A DNA stretch of 8,583 bases, from NCBI GenBank assembly GCA_002298075.1, contig DBLW01000002.1:1-8583 (forward strand). Direction: 5' to 3'. Position 1 is the stretch's first letter; each line of letters starts with the position of its first letter. Below the pieces are notes generated by a model, which was given only the letters and a program-made list of their open reading frames with translations, did no database searches and had not been told where the DNA came from. The translations under genes were made by a program, and so were the position numbers. The stretch comes from Bacteroidales bacterium UBA714 (lineage in GTDB: Bacteria > Bacteroidota > Bacteroidia > Bacteroidales > UBA932). Positions 1 to 7,618 of this stretch are shown one piece after another.

Positions 1-1320
1 TCGGCTGCATGGCGCCTGTCTGAAGAGCCTTTCATGGCTCAGGTCAAGCCAGTAATGAACAATGCCAAGATAAGGATTTCTTATGGCTCTCTCGGAAACC
101 AGAACATCGGATATTACGATTATTACCAGACAGTTGATACTAAGGGTAATATGAGCTATACGTTTGATGGCCAGTCTCTTGCAGGTCATGCTGTAGTGGA
201 TGATCCGGTTTCGTCCGGAACCTGGGAGACTGTCGTTACGAAAAATATCGGCCTTGATCTCGGCTTCCTGAAAGACAGGCTGAATTTTTCCGGTGACATG
301 TATATCCGTGACACAAAGGGAATCCTTACCATAGGCAAGCAGCTCCCTTCAATCTATGGCGCCACTGAGCCTAAGGTAAATGCGAATGACATAAGGACCA
401 GGGGATGGGAAATCCAGATAGGATGGAAAGACTCCTTCATGATAGGGGGACATCGCTTCGATTATAGCATCGGAGGTAATCTGGCGGATTATACGGCACG
501 ATATACAAAGGCAGATAATCCGTCCGGAATCATATCGGAACCATATGTTGGAAAGCAACTCGGCGAAATTTGGGGATTCCGTGTAGGCGGCTTGTTCGCA
601 AATGATGAAGAGGCTGCCGCATATGCCGCGAAAATCGACATGTCACAGGTCTGCAAGGACTATTATGAGTCTGTCGGAGATTATGGCAAGGGAGTCCGCG
701 GAGGAGACATGAGGTATCTTGACCTTGACGGGAATAATGTGCTCACATTCGGAAGTTCCACTCTTGATGACCCTGGAGACCGTGAGGTGATTGGAAACTC
801 GCAGCCGAGATTCCTGTATGGATTCAATGCCGGATTCAGTTTCTTCGGCTTCGACTTCTCGGTATTTTTTCAGGGAATCGGTCATCAGGACTGGTATCCT
901 GGTTCGGACAACCAGCGGTTCTGGGGACCATATTCAAGGCCTTACACTACGTTCATCGGCCGGGACTTCATGTCGCAGGTATGGTCTGAGACTAATCCTG
1001 ACGCATATTTCCCGCGTGCCAGGGGATACTCTGCGCTCAATGCAGGCTCGTTGTACTATACCAATGACCGCTATCTGCAGAACCTGGCCTATCTGCGCCT
1101 GAAAAACCTGACTTTCGGATATACCGTTCCGGCAAAGGCTCTTGCAAAGGCAGGGATAAGCAATCTGAGGATATATTTCAGCGGTGAGAATCTATGGTAC
1201 ACGAGTCCGCTTCACTCGAAATATGCCGACCCGGAATTTCTTGCCGTGGCCAGCGACAAGAATGGTGATACATATTCTTTCTACAAGACATTCTCATTTG
1301 GCGTGACACTGGACTTTTAA
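1..1320 (+). CDS. SusC-family TonB-dependent outer-membrane transporter, C-terminal part (5' end outside window)
   Basis: The reading frame is open from the first base (SAAWRLSEEPFM...), so the ATG at 34 is internal and this is a partial gene of 439 visible residues. Full SusC proteins are about 1000 residues; the N-terminal extension, TonB box and plug lie upstream. Family hallmarks are the GSLGNQNI stretch (about residues 30-37), GDMRYLDLDGN (about 235-245), the following DPGDREVIGNSQPRFLYGFN block, and a C-terminal strand ending VTLDF with a terminal Phe, as expected for insertion by the BAM machinery. By family knowledge it forms the 22-strand barrel that imports ligand captured by its SusD partner, powered by TonB/ExbBD. 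It is followed after 11 bases by the SusD gene, the usual order. The substrate cannot be read from this part. Confidence 0.95.
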   Translation, partial: SAAWRLSEEPFMAQVKPVMNNAKIRISYGSLGNQNIGYYDYYQTVDTKGNMSYTFDGQSLAGHAVVDDPVSSGTWETVVTKNIGLDLGFLKDRLNFSGDMYIRDTKGILTIGKQLPSIYGATEPKVNANDIRTRGWEIQIGWKDSFMIGGHRFDYSIGGNLADYTARYTKADNPSGIISEPYVGKQLGEIWGFRVGGLFANDEEAAAYAAKIDMSQVCKDYYESVGDYGKGVRGGDMRYLDLDGNNVLTFGSSTLDDPGDREVIGNSQPRFLYGFNAGFSFFGFDFSVFFQGIGHQDWYPGSDNQRFWGPYSRPYTTFIGRDFMSQVWSETNPDAYFPRARGYSALNAGSLYYTNDRYLQNLAYLRLKNLTFGYTVPAKALAKAGISNLRIYFSGENLWYTSPLHSKYADPEFLAVASDKNGDTYSFYKTFSFGVTLDF

Positions 1321-1331
1321 TCAGAGGAGAT

Positions 1332-3113
1332 ATGAAACCGTACATTAAAATTGGGGGCATCATTATGCCGGGCTATAGGAAAACTGTTCTTGCACTCAGC
1401 CTTTTGGCCTTGGTGTCTTGTGATGATTTCCTTACAAGAGTTCCGAAAGACGAACTCACCCCTGAAAAATATTTCACTACCGAGACGGAATGCCGTCTTT
1501 ATACTAATGAGTTCTATACCATCTTGCCGGAGGGAAGCGCGATTTATACTGAAGATGCCGATTACATCATTCCTCTCGGGCTGTCCAATGAAGTCATAGG
1601 AAACAGGACTGTTCCAGTAACTTCATCGGCGTGGAACTGGGACAAGCTCCGTGACATCAATTTCTTCATAGAGCATTCCGGACAATGCCGTGACGTAAAT
1701 GTGAGAAACCGTTATGTCGGCGTGGCCCGCTTTTTTCGGGCGTTTTTCTATTTCGAGAAGGTGAAGCGTTTCGGGGATGTGCCGTGGGTTGACGTTCCGC
1801 TTGATGCGGACGACAAGACTCTCTACAAAGGACGTGACGACAGAAGGGATGTAATGCGGAACATACTTGCGGACATAGATTTCGCCATAGACAATCTGCC
1901 GGTGTCAAAAGATGTCTATAGTGTGACTAAATGGACTGCGCTTGCTCTGAAGTCCCGTATTTTTCTGTTTGAAGGGACATTCCGTAAATATCATGGCCTT
2001 GACGGATGGGAAGGATGCCTCAGTGAAGCAGTAAGCGCTTCCGAGACTTTCATAAAGACTTCAGGATACGGACTGTATTCAGAGGGAAGCATGCCGTATA
2101 GGGATTTGTTTGCCATGCTCAATTCAGACAGGACGGAAGTCATCTTGTCAAGGGCCTACGCGTCTGCACTCGGACTGGTTCATGACTCCAACGGACGTTA
2201 CACCTCACTTTCTATGGGACGTCCGGGAATGGCCAAGGATGTCGTGAACATGTATCTCATGAAAGACGGAACGAGGTTCACCGACAAGCCGGGATATGAG
2301 AAAATGAATTTTGCGGAAGAGACGGCGGACCGTGACCCGAGGCTTGCACAGACCATAAGGACACCTGGGTACAAGCGTATAGGAACAAGCCTAGCCCTTG
2401 CTCCGGACATGGCTGCGACAATGACGGGCTATCAGATAATCAAATATGTCGGTGAGTCGAAATATGATTCCTACAAGTCTTCTGAGAATGATTTGCCTGT
2501 TTTCAGGACGGCGGAGGTCATGCTGAATCTTGCAGAGGCAAAGGCTGAGCTGGGAACCTTGTCGCAGGGTGATTTGGACGCTACGGTAAATAAGCTCCGC
2601 AGGCGTGCCGGGATGACAGGAATGCTCAGCATGGATGCTGCAAATGCTTCTCCTGACGGTTATCTTTCTGACCCTGTGACCGGGTATTCCTGCGTAAGCG
2701 GGCCGAATGCCGGAGTGATTCTGGAAATCAGGAGAGAAAGGACCGTGGAGCTTTTTGCTGAAGGATTCCGCTATTGGGACATCATGAGATGGAAAGCCGG
2801 CAAGCGGTTCGAGAGACCTTTCTACGGGATGTACTTTCCTGGTCCCGGACAATATGATTTGGACGGGAACGGTACCATTGACTATGTGATTTATGAGGGG
2901 GCTAAGCCTGCCGAGCAGCATGGTGCCGTTTATGTCTCACTTGCGGAAGCCAACCTGTCTTCTCAGGGATACATTACTTGCCATGGCGACATTACCCGTA
3001 AATTTGATGAGAGCAAGGATTATCTGTATCCGATTCCGACCAAGGACATAGTTCTAACGCAAGGAGCCATAAAGCAGAATCCGAATTGGGAGGACGGTCT
3101 CAGTTATGAATGA
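1332..3113 (+). CDS. SusD/RagB-family nutrient-binding outer-membrane lipoprotein
   Basis: This is a complete 593-residue SusD homologue. It has a lipoprotein signal peptide with lipobox LVSC (Cys30) followed by DDF, as often seen in surface-exposed Bacteroidota lipoproteins. SusD landmarks are VARFFRAFFYFEKVKRFGDV (131-150), a TPR-like helix; the DIDFAIDNLP helix; the RTAEVMLNLAEAKAELG helix; EIRRERTVELFAEGFRYWDI (from about 465); YLYPIP (about 564); and QNPNW near the C terminus. A DLDGNGTID loop (509-517) resembles a calcium-binding loop. By family knowledge it forms the lid on the SusC barrel and captures ligand at the cell surface. The start is uncertain: ATG 1332 gives an MK start but a long n-region, while ATG 1365 gives a compact 19-residue signal peptide. 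GAGGAG lies only 2 bases before 1332, too close to be a convincing Shine-Dalgarno site. Confidence 0.96.
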   Translation: MKPYIKIGGIIMPGYRKTVLALSLLALVSCDDFLTRVPKDELTPEKYFTTETECRLYTNEFYTILPEGSAIYTEDADYIIPLGLSNEVIGNRTVPVTSSAWNWDKLRDINFFIEHSGQCRDVNVRNRYVGVARFFRAFFYFEKVKRFGDVPWVDVPLDADDKTLYKGRDDRRDVMRNILADIDFAIDNLPVSKDVYSVTKWTALALKSRIFLFEGTFRKYHGLDGWEGCLSEAVSASETFIKTSGYGLYSEGSMPYRDLFAMLNSDRTEVILSRAYASALGLVHDSNGRYTSLSMGRPGMAKDVVNMYLMKDGTRFTDKPGYEKMNFAEETADRDPRLAQTIRTPGYKRIGTSLALAPDMAATMTGYQIIKYVGESKYDSYKSSENDLPVFRTAEVMLNLAEAKAELGTLSQGDLDATVNKLRRRAGMTGMLSMDAANASPDGYLSDPVTGYSCVSGPNAGVILEIRRERTVELFAEGFRYWDIMRWKAGKRFERPFYGMYFPGPGQYDLDGNGTIDYVIYEGAKPAEQHGAVYVSLAEANLSSQGYITCHGDITRKFDESKDYLYPIPTKDIVLTQGAIKQNPNWEDGLSYE

Positions 3114-3154
3114 GCAGGGCGCGGACAGGCAGATGTTTTTTAAAAAATGAAAAA

Positions 3155-5407
3155 ATGATTGGAAATATGAGAAATACTATAATTTGGTTGCTTTTCCTTA
3201 TACTGGCTGTTTCATGCCAGGAGGGGCCTGATATGCCTATGCAGTCCTTGACCTTGGACAAGGAGGTCATTGTGGCCCCTTCCATGGGTGCGGACTATGA
3301 CGTGAAGGTTGGTAGCAATACTGCATGGAAAGTCAGATGGTCGTCTGTTGACTGGATTATGCCGTCTGTAACTGAATTTGTCGGTTCGTCCGGTTTCGTG
3401 CTTGATGTGGCCGCAAATGATGGGGAAGAGCGTACCGGCCGAATTGCCGTAGAAACATCCGACGGTTCGATAAGCCGTGACATTACGGTTGTGCAGGCCG
3501 GGGTGAAGTCTGACGGATTCATATCTGTCAGTGCGCTCAGGCAGATGGAAAAAACTGGGGAGAAGGTGACTGTTGACGCAGCAGGAACCAGAATTAAAGG
3601 CTTTGTGGTCACTGATTCTGAAAGCGGAAACTGGCCGGCAGGTTCATTTGCTGTCGAAGATTCTTTCTTGCAGCCGTATTCAGGTATAACGGTTTTCTTT
3701 GATGGTGAATATGAGGCGTTTGCATTCGGTGAGGAGGTTGCGGTAGAACTGGATAAGGCCGTGCTGGGACGCAATGGGGACGGATTCCTTACAGTTTCTC
3801 CGGCCACTGTGCCTTCAAGAACAGAAAGCACTCCTATAAATGTCAAGACGCATATGATAAGCTTTACCGATTTGGCGGACGGGATTTATGAGTCTATGTT
3901 TGTCCAATTGGACGGCTTTCAGGTGACCTCCGATTATCTCGGAGGAGCATTGGGGATGTCCCCTTTGTTTGAAAATGAAGATGCGGACAATCTTCGTCTT
4001 ATGGTCGGAGAAGAAGCCGCGTTTGCGGTAGAAAGTTATCGCGATGGTGCCGGGACTGTGGCGGGAATTGCCGGCGGGGCAGCAGCCGTTCCGGGAATAT
4101 GGCCGATGCGCAAATCTGATGTAGCCTTGTCTGACATGCGTATCGGAGTAAAGGCCGGAATCCGCAAGCTGCCTTATGTTTTCTCTTTCTATTGTAAAGA
4201 GCAGACGAACAAGACGCCGAAATACATTGACTGGTTCAACTTGAGCTATAACGCTTCTTCAAAGCTCCTTCAGGGCGTAATTGCAAGGGATTCTGACGAG
4301 ACAAAGGGAGTGTCACTTGAAGTTACTGCATATGGCTCGGACGCATCCAAGATTTATGGTCCTAATTTCTGGGCTGAGGCAGGGGCGCATGACAATCTCA
4401 ACACTTCAGGCTTCGTTTCCCTTGATTGCAAGACTGTTCCTACGGCAGAATGCGGGTGGCTGCTTAATGTGCCTTTGCAGATGGAAATGCCTAAGGATTT
4501 CAATCTCTCTTTCGGATTGACCGCCAACAACAAATACACTCTCGGGGAGTGGGCCGTATTCTGGTCAACTGACAAGTCCGGTTGGCAGGAGGCAGGAAGA
4601 ATCGTTATCCTGAAACCTAAGGCCGGAGGGAGCAATTATTGGTATTTCACCGTTCCTGTAAGTCTACCTGCATCTTTGCCTGCCGGGTCTATGCTTTATA
4701 TAAAGCTTGTGCCTCAAGGCTCTGACGGGACAGACGGTTATAAGGGTGCTGACGGACACGGCTCGTCTTGCTATGTGTGCCTGCATTCGGCAATAATCCT
4801 GTCACATGAGCAGCTTGGGGATACTCCGGTGCCTTCGGGAGCCGTTTATTTCGAACCTTTCGACAATCTTGTTGCTGGGATGGATTATTTCATCGGTGAC
4901 AGGCTCGGCGGGCTTGCGAATTATTGTGCCGGAGAGATTTCATCGTGGCCAGCGGAAAAGAGCCGTGGAATGTCCGGATCTAAGGTCATGGAGCGTCCAG
5001 GCTATGCGCAAATCGGTTTCGTCAACACAGAAAGTGCCTCAAGCAGGACAGTCTATGTGAACGAGAAAGGTTCTCTGCTAACTCCGGCATTGGGGCGTTC
5101 TGGTGATTTTTCCCTGTCTTTCAAGGCATGCGCGTACCGTACCCCTGCCATAAGGCCTAATGCATCGGCAAGCACTCCTGATGTCGGCCGTCCTGATATA
5201 ACCTCGGCCGTCGTGGAGATAATAGGGGGAGGTACTGTAAACGGAAAGACGTCGGCAACCGTCTCTGGGCTTCCTGTTGATTCTTTCAGGACATTCTCGT
5301 TGAACATCGTTGGCGCGACGGAGAATACGCAGATAAAATTCACAAGCGCACCTGCTGACGGGGAGTTCTCCCGCTGGTTTATAGATGATATACTTGTTTC
5401 AGAATAA
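3155..5407 (+). CDS. BACON / DUF5689-like multidomain surface lipoprotein (SusE/F-position protein)
   Basis: About 750 residues from the chosen start. The signal peptide MRNTIIWLLFLILAVSC has its lipobox at Cys21. Domains, by pattern recognition and without a profile search, are: residues about 30-116, a BACON-like Ig fold (TLDKEVIVAPSMGADYDVKV, later ERTGRIAVETSDGSISRDITVVQAG); about 120-325, a DUF5689-like OB-fold region (ISVSALRQ, IKGFVVTDSESGNW, FVQLDGFQV); about 340-555, a beta-rich region of unknown family; and about 562-750, a jelly-roll/choice-of-anchor-like domain ending RWFIDDILVSE. No catalytic motif was recognised, so a binding role at the cell surface is inferred, like SusE/SusF-position proteins. 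An upstream in-frame ATG at 3110 overlaps the SusD stop, but it would put a basic non-signal stretch (MSRARTGRCF) before the signal peptide. ATG 3155 follows an A-rich leader typical of Bacteroidota; ATG 3167 is also possible. Confidence 0.87.
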   Translation: MIGNMRNTIIWLLFLILAVSCQEGPDMPMQSLTLDKEVIVAPSMGADYDVKVGSNTAWKVRWSSVDWIMPSVTEFVGSSGFVLDVAANDGEERTGRIAVETSDGSISRDITVVQAGVKSDGFISVSALRQMEKTGEKVTVDAAGTRIKGFVVTDSESGNWPAGSFAVEDSFLQPYSGITVFFDGEYEAFAFGEEVAVELDKAVLGRNGDGFLTVSPATVPSRTESTPINVKTHMISFTDLADGIYESMFVQLDGFQVTSDYLGGALGMSPLFENEDADNLRLMVGEEAAFAVESYRDGAGTVAGIAGGAAAVPGIWPMRKSDVALSDMRIGVKAGIRKLPYVFSFYCKEQTNKTPKYIDWFNLSYNASSKLLQGVIARDSDETKGVSLEVTAYGSDASKIYGPNFWAEAGAHDNLNTSGFVSLDCKTVPTAECGWLLNVPLQMEMPKDFNLSFGLTANNKYTLGEWAVFWSTDKSGWQEAGRIVILKPKAGGSNYWYFTVPVSLPASLPAGSMLYIKLVPQGSDGTDGYKGADGHGSSCYVCLHSAIILSHEQLGDTPVPSGAVYFEPFDNLVAGMDYFIGDRLGGLANYCAGEISSWPAEKSRGMSGSKVMERPGYAQIGFVNTESASSRTVYVNEKGSLLTPALGRSGDFSLSFKACAYRTPAIRPNASASTPDVGRPDITSAVVEIIGGGTVNGKTSATVSGLPVDSFRTFSLNIVGATENTQIKFTSAPADGEFSRWFIDDILVSE

Positions 5408-5420
5408 TAATACTTTTAAT

Positions 5421-6368
5421 ATGAAGAAGATGATTCTATTCTCATTTCTTGTTTTCATGTCCCTGTGTTCTTTTCCCGGATGCGAAAAGGCTTTGGACAA
5501 TTCCGGATTTATTCCTGAGTTTGTTTATGACGGGTCCGGTGAGGATATCGGCAATGAGCAGCTGGGAGAAACCGTCCCGGACAATGTGCCTGTGGACCAG
5601 GTGAAAGTCATATCTTTCAATGTGCGTGTCGGTACTGGCGACAAGAATACCAAGAATGCGTGGGACTTGCGCAAAAAGGCAATAGGCCCGCTTCTGACCA
5701 AAGAGAATCCTACAGTTTTCGGTGTTCAGGAGGCAATCAAAGAGCAGATGGACTATATGAAGCAGGTGCTTCCGGATTATGATGCCGTCGGAGTGGGGCG
5801 TGACGACGGTGTGGAAAAAGGGGAGCATATGTCGATATTCTGGAAACGTGACGTGGTGATTATGGAGAAATCCGGAACATTCTGGCTTTCGCAGACTCCG
5901 GATGTGCCCTCCAAGGGTTGGGATGCCAATTATTATAGGACCGCTACTTGGGCTATATTCAAGGTGAAGGCTACGGGAGAGAGGTTTTTCTATATGAACA
6001 CTCACCTTGACCATCAGGCCAGGCTGGCAAGGGAAAATTCGATTCTGCTGATTTGTGACAAACTGAGGGAGTTGAATCCTGAGGGCTACCCTGCAATACT
6101 GACTGCGGATTTCAATTCGAAGACGACCGATGCGATATTCGACCCTCTGAAGCTTGTGATGGAAGAAGCGCGTGCTGCTGCCCCTGTGACGGACAATCTC
6201 GGAACGTTTAACGGATGGGGAACTTCGGACTCGGTCATTGACCATATCTTTTGCAGCGGTTTCAGCATCCTTTCCTACAGGACAATCCGGGATGTATATC
6301 TGGGGGTGCAATATGCCTCAGACCATTATCCGATTTCTGCCATGCTTAAGTTTCCTCAGGCGGACTGA
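5421..6368 (+). CDS. Endonuclease/exonuclease/phosphatase (EEP) family lipoprotein
   Basis: 315 residues from ATG 5421, which follows an AT-rich leader and starts MKKMILFSFLVFM. The lipobox is SFPGC at Cys21, so it is a predicted lipoprotein outside the cytoplasm. The DNase I-like active-site set is complete: FN at 66-67 (ISFNVR), QE at 103-104 (FGVQEA, metal-binding Glu), NTHLDH at 193-198, ADFN at 230-233 (TADFNS), the IDHIF motif with D274/H275, and SDHYP with D301/H302. GVGRDDG, SGTFWLS and the Trp/Asp-rich stretch after it match the EEP subgroup common in Bacteroidota. Members are metal-dependent phosphoesterases, and their substrates range over nucleic acids, lipids, sugar phosphates and phosphodiesters, so the exact substrate is open. 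It is 13 bases after the DUF5689-like gene and probably acts on the ligand of this operon. An upstream in-frame ATG at 5385 overlaps the previous gene and lacks a signal-like start. Confidence 0.93.
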   Translation: MKKMILFSFLVFMSLCSFPGCEKALDNSGFIPEFVYDGSGEDIGNEQLGETVPDNVPVDQVKVISFNVRVGTGDKNTKNAWDLRKKAIGPLLTKENPTVFGVQEAIKEQMDYMKQVLPDYDAVGVGRDDGVEKGEHMSIFWKRDVVIMEKSGTFWLSQTPDVPSKGWDANYYRTATWAIFKVKATGERFFYMNTHLDHQARLARENSILLICDKLRELNPEGYPAILTADFNSKTTDAIFDPLKLVMEEARAAAPVTDNLGTFNGWGTSDSVIDHIFCSGFSILSYRTIRDVYLGVQYASDHYPISAMLKFPQAD

Positions 6369-6391
6369 TTTGTTCCCGTTAAAATGCAGTA

Positions 6392-6426
6392 GTGCCAGAT
6401 GCCCGACAATCCGGGGCACCTGGCAC
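6392..6426 (+). terminator. Imperfect hairpin after the uptake operon, possible transcript end
   Basis: It begins 24 bases after the EEP stop. GTGCCAG (6392-6398) pairs with CTGGCAC (6420-6426). After one A·C mismatch, TGCCC (6400-6404) pairs with GGGCA (6414-6418), leaving a 9-base loop. The stem is strong and GC-rich in an otherwise AT-rich gap. No T-run follows, so it is not a classical intrinsic terminator. It may stabilise the 3' end of the mRNA or act with a factor-dependent stop. Confidence 0.4.
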
Positions 6427-6485
6427 GCCAGCGAAGTATGGGACATCGGATGTAAAATATAGTTCGTTGATTAATATGATTTTGT

Positions 6486-6523
6486 GTAATGATGGGTGCG
6501 AAAATCTTAGCACTCATCATTGC
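6486..6523 (-). repeat. Left REP-like palindrome of the transposase unit
   Basis: The stem pairs 6486-6499 with 6510-6523: 14 positions, two of them G·T, around a 10-base loop. The core AATGATGGGTGC is mirrored by GCACTCATCATT. It is followed directly by GTAATTGTC (6524-6532), which recurs as GTAATTATC after the right palindrome. Read on the minus strand, both copies begin GAYAATTACG and then enter the stem, so they share one orientation. It lies about 140 bases before the transposase start. REP elements recognised by RAYT proteins are hairpins of this kind, often with a short conserved 5' flank. Confidence 0.7.
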
Positions 6524-6572
6524 GTAATTGTCAATGTATAAGGTGTTTGTGTTTTACGTTCCATTTTCTCGT

Positions 6573-6603
6573 TTTGAATCCTCGTAAATAATTCCAATCT
6601 TTG
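6573..6603 (+). promoter_or_regulatory. Candidate Bacteroidota promoter for the transposase gene
   Basis: TTTG at 6573-6576 and AATCTTTG at 6596-6603 are 19 bases apart. They fit the Bacteroides -33 TTTG / -7 TAnnTTTG pattern with one mismatch at the first base of the -7 box. Transcription would start near 6610 and leave a leader of about 55 bases before ATG 6664. This is a pattern match only, and such matches occur by chance in AT-rich DNA. Confidence 0.4.
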
Positions 6604-6663
6604 CACAATGCTGCAACAGGAATTTTTGCCGCGATGTTTGATTTTCTAACGTGATATAGGATT

Positions 6664-7599
6664 ATGGGGGGACGGGACAGAAAATTTTTCAGCTATGCTG
6701 TCAATCATATTTACCAGAACACAAAAGACGGAATAAATATCTTCTATTCAGTGGAAGATTATCTTGTCTATTTTACTATTTTCTCAAACAGCATGGCAAA
6801 ATATGGTATAACGGTTTATGGACTTTGCCTGATGTATGACCATATACACGCATTGCTGTCAGTTCGGGAGCAAAGCAGTCTGTACAAAAGTGTCGGTGAA
6901 ACGACATCAAGGTTTGTAAAGGAGTATAATATCGAGTATTCCCGTAAAGGCCCGCTGTTCAACAGCCCGTTCGGAAGTGCTGTCAAGATTGGTGAAAAGA
7001 AAGTCCGTACAGCAATATCCTATCTGTATAATAATCCAGTGGAAAAGAAATTATGCTGTAAGGCAGAACAGTATAGGTGGAACTTCATTGCATATATTGA
7101 TTCTCCATCACCCTTTTCTGAGAAGCGGACTTGCCGTGAGTCTTCTTTTGAATTGCTCAAATCAAAAAAGGAAGTGAAAAACACCTTTAATGCGGGTTGC
7201 CATCTAAACTACACTTTACTGAAGCGACTCCTTTCAAAGCTGGATATGAAGGAGAGGGATATTCTGGTTGATTATGCCATAGGCCTGTATAGCAGATTGG
7301 ATTATAAGGGACTGGTCCGGTATTATGGCGGATATCACAAAATGCTTGTCGCAATAAATTCGAATACAGGAAGCGAATACGATATTCCTGAGACGTTCTA
7401 TAAGGCTCCGGATACAGCATATCGGGAAATGATACGCTATGTGGAAGATATTTGTGGAATCAGGCCTGCCGGCAATGTGGTGTCATTGCCTATGTCCGTG
7501 AAATACGAACTTTATTCAAGATTGAAGCGCATCACAGGGGCTCATGATTTCCAGATAAAGAAATTTCTCCACCTACCTTCAAATTATCGAAAATTGTAA
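6664..7599 (+). CDS. REP-associated tyrosine transposase (RAYT), Y1/HUH family, with long C-terminal extension
   Basis: 311 residues. The Y1 domain covers about 1-140. NHIYQNTKDG (14-23) matches the family start, LMYDHIHALLS carries the HUH pair H60/H62, and GPLFNSPFGSAVKI (96-109) precedes SYLYNNPVEKKL (119-130), where Y120 aligns with the usual Y-I-H-x-N-P nucleophile (Y122 is an alternative). These residues would cut and rejoin single-stranded DNA through a 5'-phosphotyrosine link, so the enzyme looks intact. Residues about 141-311 form an extension absent from short RAYTs such as the E. coli one (about 165 residues). It includes LNYTLLKRLL (181), NTGSEYD (234-240) and a helix-turn-helix-like end (about 282-306), and may bind DNA; by memory it resembles other Bacteroidota Y1 proteins. 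The gene stands alone with a candidate promoter of its own. Its base composition looks more AT-rich than the flanking genes, consistent with horizontal origin. Confidence 0.9.
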   Translation: MGGRDRKFFSYAVNHIYQNTKDGINIFYSVEDYLVYFTIFSNSMAKYGITVYGLCLMYDHIHALLSVREQSSLYKSVGETTSRFVKEYNIEYSRKGPLFNSPFGSAVKIGEKKVRTAISYLYNNPVEKKLCCKAEQYRWNFIAYIDSPSPFSEKRTCRESSFELLKSKKEVKNTFNAGCHLNYTLLKRLLSKLDMKERDILVDYAIGLYSRLDYKGLVRYYGGYHKMLVAINSNTGSEYDIPETFYKAPDTAYREMIRYVEDICGIRPAGNVVSLPMSVKYELYSRLKRITGAHDFQIKKFLHLPSNYRKL

Positions 7600-7618
7600 A
7601 ATATTGTATAATAGTATT

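Larger units (their letters stand above)
6369..6663. other. Non-coding gap between the uptake operon and the transposase gene
   Basis: This is a 295-base gap with no convincing gene. It holds the operon-end hairpin (6392-6426), the left REP-like palindrome (6486-6523) and a candidate Bacteroidota promoter (6573-6603). A 74-codon frame at 6238-6462 overlaps the end of the EEP gene and is not supported. I see no tRNA or recognisable structured RNA here. Confidence 0.7.

Noticed and set aside
2391..2921. A 176-codon open frame on the minus strand
   Set aside because: It lies wholly inside the SusD gene, opposite conserved SusD motifs.
3110..3154. Upstream start for the DUF5689-like gene overlapping the SusD stop (ATGA)
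   Set aside because: It adds a basic stretch before a complete lipoprotein signal peptide. The start at 3155 with its A-rich leader fits better, though translational coupling at 3110 cannot be excluded.
3286..3297. ATGGGTGC-like core inside the DUF5689-like gene, possible third REP copy
   Set aside because: The core occurs without a matching second arm or the AATTACG flank, so it is a chance coding match.
5442..6311. A 289-codon open frame on the minus strand
   Set aside because: It is antisense to the EEP gene, whose active-site motifs are intact. Its translation has no recognisable family features and no signal of its own.
6238..6462. A 74-codon open frame running out of the EEP gene
   Set aside because: Most of it overlaps the EEP gene in another frame and it runs through the operon-end hairpin. 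It has no recognisable features.
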